A stretch of 64,000 nt of DNA from Monosiga brevicollis MX1 (Eukaryota; Opisthokonta; Choanoflagellata; Craspedida; Salpingoecidae), in assembly GCF_000002865.3 (NCBI RefSeq), contig NW_001865058.1:537661-601660 (forward strand), given 5' to 3'. Every line of letters starts with the position of its first letter. Positions within the stretch are counted from its first letter, which is position 1. This document shows, one piece after another, positions 12,533-22,895 of this stretch. A model generated the notes under the pieces. It did no database searches, was not told the origin of the DNA, and saw only the letters and a list, made by a program, of their open reading frames with translations. Position numbers and translations under genes: made by a program.

Positions 12533-15500
12533 CCAAGGCGCGTGAGCAATACTGGTCCACCATGCACAAAGTCGCAAGCGCGCCGCATCCTTTTCCATCG
12601 CATGACTGACTGGGTGATGCTGTAACCAAGAGGGAGTGTGATGCAAAGCATTGTAAACAGCATCATGAAGGAGATGAGCGTGCCCAGGCTGTAAGTGGCA
12701 CGAAAGGCGACCTCTGGCGGCGCGCAAAACTGCGAGTTGAAGCAAAATATCAAAAGCAACCAAAGGATCAAACAAGCGAGCAAATCCCGAGACCACAGTG
12801 AGCAGAAGAATGGCGTTCAGGAGCCCCTGCTGTGCCCCAAGGTCCGTAGGACTCACCCGCATAGTGGAGAAACGCTTGCAGTAAAAAAGAACCAGGTGTT
12901 TGGCAGCGGCCAAAAACGGCAGCAAAGGGCAAAAAAAGGCACCAAACCACACAATGGCCTGCGTCCACATCAGCTCCAAAGTACTGTCATATCAGCAAAA
13001 GCCTCATGTGAGTGATCGAGTGCGGCTGCCAGCAAAGATGAAGTTCGGCAAACGCACCACTTGATTGTTTGGAAACGCGCCGTCGGCAAGTACCTAAGGA
13101 CGGCCAGAGCAATGCAGCGTCAAGTTGCGCGCTCGCCTCGGAACACACTCGATACACTGTTGCTGCGTACGCACTTTCGAAACCAGGTCGTCTTCTCGTA
13201 AAGGGCCTTGCGCACAGGGTCGATGAAAAGCGAAGTCATGATCTCGACGATAAAGTTGATGACCACAAATGTATCTACAAGGTCAAAGGCCGGCGTTTCA
13301 GGCATGGTCGTTTAGGAAGTTGACTCGCGGTTCGGCGTGGACCGGCCCAAATTCAAGACTTACAAACTTGTTGCCCGACATAGGTTTCCCAGCACATGCG
13401 ATTGCCGCGATTGATGAAGTAGGTGTAGAAAAATGCGTAGAGACTGCCGATACGCAAGATGATGCTCCTAATCAAACGTCAGCAGTACGAGCCGTGAGAG
13501 TACCGCCCAAGCAATGTCACGCGCGCATCATGACAACAATCGAAGCGCACCGGCCAATGGTCCATTGGATGCCTTCCAGCGGCGTGCGCCAATCCTCTTT
13601 CCGGGCCAAGATTTCAAAGGAAATGGGCACAGCCTTGATTGGGCAAGCGTGTACACCCGCGACGTCAGCACACTAATTTATGGTCACAAAAGATCAGATC
13701 CCACTTGATTGGAACGCTCAAGTGGTCGTACCTGGTTCAAAATGCTCACGATGATGGAGGGAACGAGCTGTTCGGCCGAGTTGGTACTATCGGCAAACGC
13801 TGCGACGGCCTCGGTAATGGCGTAGAAGCTGGCCACCAAAATCAGCAAAACCACTTCAGATATGGTTCAAACGAGAAATGAGACCAGGTGCGGTTGTTGA
13901 CATTGAGTGTGGGGGGCGCGCGCGCACGGTGGCTTGCTGTACAGCACAAAACGAAAGTCAGGCCTGCAAGCATTACCCACCAAAGTTAATGCCAAGACGC
14001 TTCAGCATGATGGTCTTGTGATCCTTCTCCTTGTGCTTTTCGCGCGATTCCTGTTCAAAGACTTGCTCCTAGCGTTATCAAGCATCGCACACGGGGTGGC
14101 TTCGATGAGAACCGCAAAGATTTGCGCAGGGCCGGCTACGATAAAGAGGGGCGGAACTCAAACAAGGCGTTTCTCCAAAACACACCATGAGCAGGCGGCG
14201 CAGAGCGACGCGTTGTAATTTGACGGAGAGGGGGTCAAATACGGTGTGATCGTAGCCGGTAAACACAATCTGCGAGATGGGGGTCTGGCCCTCGTCGACG
14301 TAGTTGGTCATGTTGTAAATGTTGTTTGCCAAGCTAAAATCAGGCGTTGACCCCCGATCGAGGGCAAAGCGTGAGCCATCATCTTATGCCAAGCGCTTGC
14401 AAACTCGACCCGTGTGTGTGTGTTAGGGGGGTTGCCACGTGGGGCCAACGCACGCACCGCACAAGAATGTAGAGAATGATCAGCAGGATCGAGATGCCTG
14501 TGACAAGGATGTAAGCCAAGGGGATGTAGTAGCCATCATCAAACTCCTCGGCATTGTCGTACTCGGTTTCAGTCATATACGAGCCGATGAAGTAAGCGCT
14601 GTAATTGAGGGACGCCTGCCAGAGTGCAGCAATATCCGGCAGAGGTGAGATCACGAATGCACGATGATGGGTGCAGGACAGGACTGGATCACAGCTGGCA
14701 GAGAGAAACGCACGCCACCGGTAAAGAGACCCAAAACCACCGTGCCCGCATCGAAGGAACGCTCCATGGCCGGCGTCAAAAAGTCATGTTGACTGTCAAA
14801 GCCATAGTCCAGCGAGTACTGCAGCGACCAATTTGGTGTGTGAGATGCACGGGGTAGCAACAAGGGGTGGTAGAACTCACAGGTACTCACTGGAATGACG
14901 ACAAAGGCGGCGTAGAGAACGCCCATAAGCAGACTCTGCATAAAAGTTGAGCGCAAGAAGCGAAAGTAGGTACCCACGGCCTGACCATGACGGCCTAAAG
15001 GCCAAAGGCAGGGATCGTGTCGAGTGATGTTTGCAAAGTGAGAAAGAGGATGAAAGAATTTGCTCAAAATGTGCAGTCATGAAGGAACCGGGGAAGTGAC
15101 CTTCGAGGTGCTTAATGTCCTTGTTCCAAATTTCAAGGTTGCGCAAAAACATGCCAAATTCCTCCTTAAAGTGGCGCCATTTCTAAACAGAGACGCGAAA
15201 AAATGAGGAGACGCTTGTGTGTAAGCGCGTGGTTGTGATGCAGCCAGATCCCCGGCAGAATACTTGAACATGGAAACTGAGAAGAAGAAAAAAAAAGTCC
15301 AACTTACGATGGAAGTTGTGGCCCACCAGAGTTGCCAGCCCGAAATAAGTTCGAGGTTTTGCTCAAGCTCGTGTTGTTCGTCGCTGAACGGGCCGGGGAG
15401 CCACGTGAGGGGTGTGTCAGAGAGCAGTCAAGGATGTGGATGGTGGCGACGACAGGAGTCGATGGTGTGGACAGAACAAACCGGTAGACATTGAGTTTGG

Positions 15501-16625
15501 CGCTCATGCGGCGTGGCTCTTGCTTGATATGATCAATGTGTTTCTACCAATGGCGATAAATGATGGGGTCATTGGCCGTTGCATAGGCAATGAGGTATGT
15601 ACATGTCGGTGAGGGCCGAACAAACGACTCGTGCTGCCGCCTTCCTCCATGAATAGTCTTGCGTGTGGGTATAGAAGGGAGGAGGAGGGTAGTTTAACAT
15701 ACGACGAGCTCTGCATCAAACTGGGTTTTGCGGCGCATGGTCTGGGAGGAGTTGCGGTGCGAGCGAGCTCGGATGGAGGCGGAGAGCCGCCGCGAAAAGT
15801 CAGCCGAGTCATTGGCCTCGCTTGTTCTGCGATCAAGGAGCTCGAGCACTTCCGAGTCCAGATGGCGCAGGCTAAAATCGGTACGCCGGCGCAAGCTTTT
15901 TTGGTTGGCAAGCTCTTGTTGAACCTCTTGCATGCCCGGGCGACGGCTGGGCATGCCCGCGACCAGTTCTCGAAACCGATGACTGCTGTCATATGTGGAC
16001 GGGTTAAGGGGAAGGGAAAAGGAGGCATTGATTTGAGGTTGGCCGGTGGGAACAACGCTCGGCGTTCAACCCATCAAGGGCATAAAAAAAAAGCTTGTGA
16101 TGACTTTGTGGCACACCACGCATCAAGCCTGCCTAACCTGGGGCGGGGGTCGTGAAAGGCGCCGGCAAATTCTTCATCCTCTGAAAGCGGATCTTCGACG
16201 CGCTCGGCCGAGGTAAGTTCTAGGCAGATGGGAACCATGTCGATGTGAGTTGTGGTTGAGGATCCTTTTTCCAACTTGGGTTGCCGGGGCCTGTGGCTGG
16301 TACCTGTGCCCGTGGTCGAATCGTCACCCATGTAGCGCGGGGCCGGGTTGTAGGAGGGCGGGGCGTGGTCGTGTTGCGACCCTTGGGGACCAGCCGGATC
16401 GGGTTGGCGCATGCGCTCGAGGGTGTCATCCGTCTGACTTTCACTGTCTCAACCCAAACAGAAGGAAGGTGAGGCGACTGATGAGAGGAGGGGTGACCTT
16501 TGAGCCAACAGAAAAAAAAAACAAAGGCGGGAGGGAAACACGCACCGAAAGTTGACGTTGACGACAACATCCTGCGAGGCGGCCAGGTCGTCGAGCTGCA
16601 CTGCCTCAATGTGTTGCTCGGCCAT
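11947..16625 (-). CDS. TMC-family (transmembrane channel-like) membrane protein
   Basis: A multi-exon gene matching the TMC fold in order. The N terminus is polar and disordered (16625-15700). Next come SGWQLWW (15350), then KWRHFKEEF, NLEIWNKDIKHLEGHF (15180-15085) and a helix YFRFLRSTFMQSLLMGVLYAAF (split here only by the line of exons, 14975-14900). Later helices are PLAYILVTGISILLIILYILV (14550-14460), VVLLILVASFYAITEAV (13860-13800), RIGSLYAFFYTYFINRG, and the family hallmark CWET at 13383-13394. After this come FVVINFIVEIMTSLFI (13270-13210), MWTQAIVWFGAFFCPLLPF (12970) and two C-terminal helices, ending with TAA at 11947. Animal TMC1/2 are pore subunits of the hair-cell mechanotransduction channel; other TMCs act as ion channels or regulators. 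The start ATG at 16625 opens a short first exon ending NVNFR. The gene is sure; internal exon borders are approximate. Confidence 0.88.
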
Positions 16626-16958
16626 GATTGAAGTTGGGTTCTGAGGAGCAGCGACAAGAATGAGAACGGGCAGCGCAGGCATGCCGTGTGTCCAAACAGT
16701 TCCAGCCGAGTCGCAATCGCGCCACCATACCAAGAACGACACACGTTCAGCGCATCCAGATGCTGATTATTTGTGCCAGCACAACAACAACAACGAGGAA
16801 AAAAAAGTGGGGGGGCGGGGGGCCAGGATCGATCACAGAGAGTGGTGGAGATCCAGCCGCTTGGCCGTTCAAAGACGGGTGGAAGAAGCGGAAACTGCAG
16901 CCCCGAGGCGTCGTCGTGACCGAAAGGTCCGCCCGCAACGTCGGCGACGAAAAATTTG

Positions 16959-16992
16959 AGAGAGAGAGTTTGAGAGAGAGAGAGAGAGAGAG

Positions 16993-17044
<52 letters not shown>

Positions 17045-17310
17045 AGAGAGAGAGAGTTTGAAAGAGAGAGAGTTTAAGAGAGAGTTTGAAAGAGAGAGAG
17101 TTTTTAAGAGAGAGAGATGTGAGTTTGAGAGAGTTTTTGAGATAGAGTTTTTGAGAAGGAAAGAGAGTTTGAGTTTGAGAGTTTGAGTTTGAGAGAGAGA
17201 GTTTGAGAGTTTGAGTTTGAGAGAGAGAGTTTGAGAGTTTGAGTTTGAGAGAGAGAGAGGTTGAGAGAGAGAGAGAGAGAGAGAGGTTGAGATCGAGAGA
17301 GTGAGAGTTT
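16959..17310. repeat. GA-rich degenerate satellite with GTTTGAGA spacers
   Basis: About 350 bases of AG dinucleotide runs interrupted at irregular intervals by TTTGAGA/TTTGAGTTTGAGA units. It lies upstream of the TMC start (16625) and reads as CT-rich on the TMC sense strand. The mixed unit suggests expansion of a composite repeat rather than simple slippage. Frames through it are not genes. Confidence 0.9.
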
Positions 17311-17959
17311 AGAGAGATCGAGGGGGCGGACAACGCTGACTGTCACACAGACGCATATACACAATAACATCAAACACCTTGGATATAAGTCCGTTTACGC
17401 CCCGCAATATCTTTGATAAACTGTACAAAAAGCAACACTGATGCTTCATTCAAAACTTCATAATAATGATAATTTTATACACAAACTGTGTTATCTGACA
17501 ACAATATCCTCGATATCTACGGCATCAACTCTGCGTTGAAATTTCGTGTCGTATGGAGGGAGGGCGGAGACCGCTGACGCACACACACGAGCGGGAGGGA
17601 GGAGCGAAGAGAACAGCAATCGGGGCAATCGAGAGAGAGACGGAGAGGGAGAGGGAGAGTGTGTGTATGTGTTGGAGCGATCCAGAAGAGAGAGACAGCT
17701 GACCGAGGAACGGGGCAGACGTGGACGGGCAGGACCACCCACCGACCGCCATCAAGACGCGCAGTCATCCCTAGTAACATGATAACGCGGACCCCATTCT
17801 GCAACATCCTACCGATATGCGACATGTTCTCTACACGTAATATATTACAAATACGTGGTATAAAATTGACCTTCTGCATCTTCTAATCAGATCACTACAT
17901 CTTCTCTGAATGAGGTCATTTCGTCTGACATATAAATGTCAGACATTTGATGTCTCGTG

Positions 17960-17967
<8 letters not shown>
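17311..17967. promoter_or_regulatory. Divergent promoter region, TMC (-) and helicase (+)
   Basis: Between the GA satellite and the (GA)n before the helicase lies about 650 bases with locally AT-rich sequence (17400-17520 and 17800-17945), which stands out against the GC-rich coding surroundings. It contains the nested palindrome at 17834-17857 and the 22-base perfect palindrome around a TATAAA-like core at 17923-17944. No exon is evident. Promoter function is inferred from position and composition. Confidence 0.45.
17923..17944. promoter_or_regulatory. Perfect inverted repeat enclosing TATAAAT
   Basis: GTCTGACAT at 17923-17931 is the exact reverse complement of ATGTCAGAC at 17936-17944, separated by four bases (ATAA). 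The centre reads TATAAAT, a possible TATA box, 127 bases before the helicase ATG. It could be a dimeric factor site overlapping a core promoter, or a coincidence in an AT-rich patch. Confidence 0.4.

Positions 17968-18052
<85 letters not shown>
17968..18052. repeat. (GA)n microsatellite in the helicase leader
   Basis: 85 bases of GA ending 18 bases before the chosen helicase ATG at 18071. An ATG at 17957 is in frame with it and would add an Arg-Glu run of about 28 residues; I place the start downstream instead because 18071 begins a good targeting-type N terminus. Confidence 0.9.
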
Positions 18053-18057
<5 letters not shown>

Positions 18058-18070
18058 GGAAATCGCGAGA

Positions 18071-20160
18071 ATGGCAGCGCGGGTGGCGCATGCGGTGGTG
18101 CGTGTGGGCACCGAATGGATTGAACAGGGGCCGGATGTTGCGAGGCGACTATCCCTTTGGGGATGTGGGGCTCGGGGGGTGCGCCGGGGACTGTTTACAG
18201 CAAGATTGAGTGCGCGCGAGCCGCGATGGGTAGAGTCGGCCTGGAATCCCGAGGACCCGACCGCAGACGTACCGGCTGCCGCGGCCCCAACGGGCAGACA
18301 TGGGAATGAGACGCGTTCAGCTGCATCAAAGGGCAAGGCGGGGTCGCCTGCACCTGCGCCGCGGTGGAAAAGATGGCTCAACCCAGGTGAAAGTGGAACA
18401 CCCGACACCATCAAACGCGTCAGCAACACCCTACGCACGTCTGGGCGCAGCATCTTTAGCCAAGGCGACAGCCTGCAACAACTTCCCATCCACCCGGAAG
18501 TCCGCCATGCTCTCAAGTCTTACCGGTTTAGCCAGGCCACTCACATTCAGACGCTTGCCTGCGCACGATTGGTCAACGGCCAATCCCTTCTCTTGGCCGC
18601 CCCAACAGGAACGGGCAAAACCATGGCCTACCTCCTTCCCGTGCTGTCCCGCCTCTTGGCTCAGCGTGAAGCCCACGGCGCCCCAGGCCCCCAGCAAGCG
18701 CGCGCCGTCATTGTTGCTCCCACGCGACTTCTCGCCCGCCAAATCTTTGATCACGCACAGCAGCTCTGTGCCGGGCCCTCTGGCCTCCAAGCCTGTCTCG
18801 CTACCCAAAGCGGTACCCTCACCCACCTGCAGGATGGCGTTGATGTTTTGGTGGGCGTCCCAGGTCGCCTCCAACAGCTCTTGGTCGAGCAGCGTTTACA
18901 CCCATCGTACATGACCACACTGGTCCTTGATGAGGTGGACATTCTTCTCCGTGAGTTTGCCGACGACCTGGCCCCGCTCTGGCGCCACGTTGAGCAACGT
19001 GAGCAGCACACCCCGTCCCGGTCCCCACCGGCTGAAGCGTCCCCCGCCAACCCAACACCGGCCCGAGGCTCCCTCCAACTCATCGCCGTTGGCGCCACCA
19101 TCACCTCGGGCGCATACGAACGCCTTCGTACGCACTGGCCAAAAATCGAACTCGCCGGCACCCGCGACCTTCACCTCCTCCCTTCTCGCATCTCCCACAC
19201 CTTTCGCAAGCTGAAAGGCCCCAACGTCAAACCCCTGGAACTCAAGAGTATTCTGTTCCAGCCCGACTGGCAAGCCATGATTCTCTTTGTCCCCGACGCC
19301 ACTACGCTGGCCTGGGCCGTCAAATTTGTCAAAGAGCAAGGCCTCCAATCCGCTGCTGTTTGTGGCACCATGTCCGAGGCCACCCGTCGCGCTGAACTCG
19401 CCCGTTTTCAAGAGGACCGCGTAAACATCCTCATTTGCACCGACATTGCTGCCCGTGGTCTTGATCTGCCCCAGGTGCCTTTTTGGCATTGCCAACTCCC
19501 GACCCCCTCCTCACCCCCGAGACCCGTGCTCATGCCAACCGTTTTGCCTGTGCCCGCCACGCACATGCCTCCCCAGGTTGACTTGGTCGTCAATTACACC
19601 CTCCCACAGACCGATCATGCCTACTTGCATCGTATTGGCCGCACTGGCCGCGCTGGCAAGAGGTGTGTGTCATTGTCACCACGCGCCCCACACTCCGACC
19701 CGCTCATGACATTCCTTCTGCGTCAGAGACGTCCACACAAAAACTTTTCACCCTTGCTGTGTTCATTCATGCTCACACGCTCGCGCGCGTTTGTGGCTCT
19801 TATCAGGGGAAGTGTCATCAACCTCGTATCCAAGCAGGATCGGCAACGTGCCCATGAGCTTGAGGTATTGGCCCTCAAGCCTCGCGTTTAGATGATCCTC
19901 CCCGTCGTACCGTTGGTACCAACGCTATTTGAACGCTTTTCAAACGCTCATGCCTTTTTTTCTTTTTTTTCTTTTTGTCCCGCTTTACACGCCAGGTGCT
20001 GATTCATCGCCATCGCAAAGGCAATGTGCAGCCCCTGCCAACTGACCAGGCTCGCTCGCCCAAAAGACAAGCTCAACCAAAGGCTCCTCGTCAGCCAATC
20101 GCAAAACGCGCGGGCCGAGCACATACCGCCAAAGCCACCAAAAAAGTCCGATCCTTTTAA
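18071..20160 (+). CDS. DEAD-box ATP-dependent RNA helicase, probably mitochondrial
   Basis: Exons 18071-19474, 19577-19662, 19807-19864 and 19996-20160 join in frame to 570 residues. The N terminus (MAARVAHAVVRVG then ARRLSLWGCGARGVRRG) is Arg-rich without acidic residues early on, like a mitochondrial presequence. Visible motifs: Q-motif-like region ending THIQT, motif I APTGTGKT (177-184), Ia PTRLLARQ, Ib VPGR, motif II DEVD (287-290, replacing DEAD), III GAT, IV ILFVPD, V DIAARGLDLPQVD and VI HRIGRTGRAGK. Such enzymes remodel RNA duplexes; mitochondrial ones (DDX28/Mrh4 type) act in ribosome assembly, and I suggest this group only by targeting signal and size. The basic tail (KRAGRAHTAKATKKVRSF) ends at TAA 20158-20160 after an intron with a strong T-rich 3' end. 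Introns 1 (102 nt) and 2 (144 nt) are stop-free multiples of three, so an unspliced reading frame stays open to 19891. Confidence 0.85.
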
Positions 20161-20426
20161 GCGGCTGCGCCGCCACCCAGTGTAGCTTAGTGTTGCGCAT
20201 TGCGCGCGCTTTCGGAATGATCGATCTGCGCTGTCGTTTGTGATCAACCTCCAGCAGTGGCCTGTGGCACACACCACACCTTCCCATACCATCACCACCG
20301 AGGCTCTGTTCCAATTGCTAATGTTGCAAGGTTGCGACTTGACTCCGGTTAGCTTTCCCTTTCATCAATTGGTGATCTAAACACCTCGAGGCATTCATCA
20401 CACCAGCGTATCGCTCGGATGATAAG

Positions 20427-22026
20427 TCAGTTCCAAGAAAAGGAAAATGTCATGGCCGAAGCACGTTGCAGCGCGACCTCCGCATGCCGGGCTTTCTCGG
20501 CTTCCTGCATAGCAAAAAACAACCAGGGGTGACCAGGTTGTGAATTTTGTTTGAAAACATCAAACAAACAAAAAGCGCATCAAAGCCTGGGGGATACCCA
20601 CCTCCTGAGCCCGTTCTTCGGCCTGTTGCGCTCGAATTTTGCTTAGAATGGCTTCACGCTCAGCCGCCTCGCGGCGCTGTGCTTCCTCGTGTTCGCGCTT
20701 CAAGCGTGCGCGGCGCTCCGCCTCCTCACGCGCACGCGCTTCGCGGTTGCGCTCCAACATGGCCATGAGATCAGCGTCAAAGTTGATCTGTGATCACCCC
20801 AAGGCCGTCAGACTCATGTCAATCTTTCAAAAAGCTTGGGGCAGCAAAAACAAATGCACACACCTCCTCTTCATCTCGCTCAACTTCTTCCTCCTCCTCT
20901 TCATCTGAGTCCTCCTCCGGTTCGGAAAAGCCTTGAAACGTCTCATCGGCAGCAGGGACGCTCATTGGCTCGTCCGGATCGAGGGCTGCCTGCAACACAT
21001 AGCTATTGCCGGCCCCGACAGCGCCCAGCTCCACACGCTCCTCGTCTGCTTGCCGCCTAGAGCAAACATGCTTGGGTCAGAGGCAAGCGAGTGCACGAAC
21101 CGACACACCACGACCTGCAATATCAACTCGATATGCCACATACTTTTCTGTCACCGTCTGTCGCCAAAGTGGCTTGGGGTTGAGTGCCTCGTAGATTCGG
21201 CTGTGCTTGCTCAAGGGGTCCTGCGCTGCCGTTTGTTCTTGTAGCATTTGACCCATACCCTTGGTCAAGGACAAGGACTTGGTCGCCTTAGCTGACAACT
21301 GCGCCATGATTCAAAGAGTGCACACCCAATCGGGCAGAACAAAGTGAAAAGGAAGAAGACGAAGAAGAAAATCGCTCGTCAACGCAAGCGGGCTCAGCGG
21401 GGCACATGTCAGAGTCGGTGCCTCGCCGTGCTTGCATCGGTGAACAGAACGCACCGTCAGTTTCTCGGCCTGCTGAGCCAAATCCTGCTCCTTTTTCTTG
21501 CGGCGATTAAGCGTGAGCATGCGCTTGTCATGCTCAAGGGAATCCGCAGATGCCGTGGTGCTCATGGGCGCCGCTTGATGCCCGGGCTTAGTGGTGATTG
21601 ATGGCCGGGCCGGCGAGGACGCAGCAGGGGACCGCGTTGCCGAAGCCGTCTGAGGATGATTAGGGAGGTGGCGATGGGTGTGTTCTGATAGCCCCGGCTC
21701 GGATGCTGACGCAGGAGGAGTGCGAAAGGCTTCGGGGGCTGGGGATTTGGGAGCCAAAGGGCGCCGCGCTCCTCGTGGTGAGTGTGGGTCAGGAAGACGT
21801 CGGTGCATGGGGGGTGTGTGGCCCAACTTTTGCACTGCCTTCATGTTCGCACCCTGGCCATCCTCATGGCCAAAGCCCGCAAAGGCGTCCTCTTCATCAT
21901 CGATCAGGGCCGCTGATAGGACAGGATCGATTGCCAAGCAGAGGAGTGCATTAGGCTATCGTGCGCTGACTATGGACGTGGGCGTTGTATAAACGGACAG
22001 CAAGGACGTACCGGCCAGGACCGACA
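20427..22026 (-). CDS. Unrecognised acidic and coiled-coil protein
   Basis: Not assigned to a family. Exons that join with good GT-AG borders start with MSVLA near 22026-22010 and continue with a long exon (about 21920-21450: ALIDDEEDAFAGFG, Pro/Ser-rich linker, then NRRKKKEQDLAQQAEKLT). Next are 21295-21145 (LSLTKGMGQMLQEQ, YEALNPKPLWRQTVTEK), 21060-20870 (RQADEERVELGAV, then an acidic run of Asp/Glu), about 20790-20600 and 20510-20427. The last two encode a strongly charged heptad-like helix (ERNREARAREEAERRARL onward) typical of a coiled coil, ending AMTFSFSWN and TGA at 20427-20429. The protein would be soluble, with disordered N-terminal and rod-like C-terminal halves. The start is uncertain: an open segment at 22375-22125 on the same strand (DDDEEEFDQRTP) could be an upstream exon. 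Confidence 0.55.
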
Positions 22027-22895
22027 TGTCCGCCGGTGTGGCAGCAGACTTGTGTGAATCAGCTGTATGCACACATACCAGTGCAAAACATTCGCCCCGT
22101 CGTAAAGCAAACGAAGAAGTTCAATCACAGATGGTGACCGAGGAAGAAGCATGAACGAAAATACGAGTATGAATCATGATGGCTCTGAATGGGCATCGTG
22201 GCAAGCTCCCCCTTTGCTCCCTTCTTCTGTGATGGACTGAGCGAATTTGTCGGCGTACGTTGATCGAATTCTTCTTCATCATCGTCAATGCCGTTTGTCC
22301 TCCTGCTGTGCATTTCTGCATCTGCACTCTGTTGCAGCTTTTGCAGCGGATTCTCACGCGAAACCGAGTTGACCCTGACAAAATGGCGTGGCCAACCAGG
22401 CGGGCACACGCATATGGCTCGTGAATCATGTCGTTGGGGGGAAAGCGATCCGGATGGTGGGGCGCAACAAAGGCATGGCAATGACAATGTATTTCGAAAA
22501 ACATAAAGGGGGGAATGGCCAAATTCAACAATCACGACACGCAGAGTGGATCTCACACCGACGCAGGCCAGAAAAAACACGGGGGTCGATGGCGTCCCGA
22601 TAGCACAACATCAAAGCCGTCGGTGCCGCAAGTACAATAACACACATATATACATACATGCATACATCCGGGTACATACACATACACACAAAAAAAAAGC
22701 AAAAGAAAAAATAAACAGAAAGAAAGAAAGAAGAAAAAAAGAAAAAGAAAAGAAAGTAAGACCATCAAATCACAACTAGACAAGAAACCCTAGCACTATC
22801 TCCATGTTCCCCACGCAAGCACAAGCACTGGAGATTCGAGACAAGACGACGCGTGCGGCGCTTGAATGGCATGGCGCGCTTGCAAGAAAAAGCTC
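22027..22895. other. Spacer with one possible exon
   Basis: Lies between the start of the coiled-coil gene and the stop of the kinase, both on the - strand. A - strand segment at about 22380-22125, preceded by TTTTGTCAG, encodes a plausible polar, acidic stretch (SRENPLQKLQQSADAEM, GIDDDEEEFDQRTP), which may be a 5' exon of the coiled-coil gene. The part at 22640-22760 is A/CA-rich low complexity. Nothing else supported. Confidence 0.35.

Noticed and set aside
16449-17077. Possible separate small genes upstream of TMC
   Set aside because: The coherent part (MAEQHIEAVQLDDL) is TMC exon 1; the rest is intron or GA repeat.
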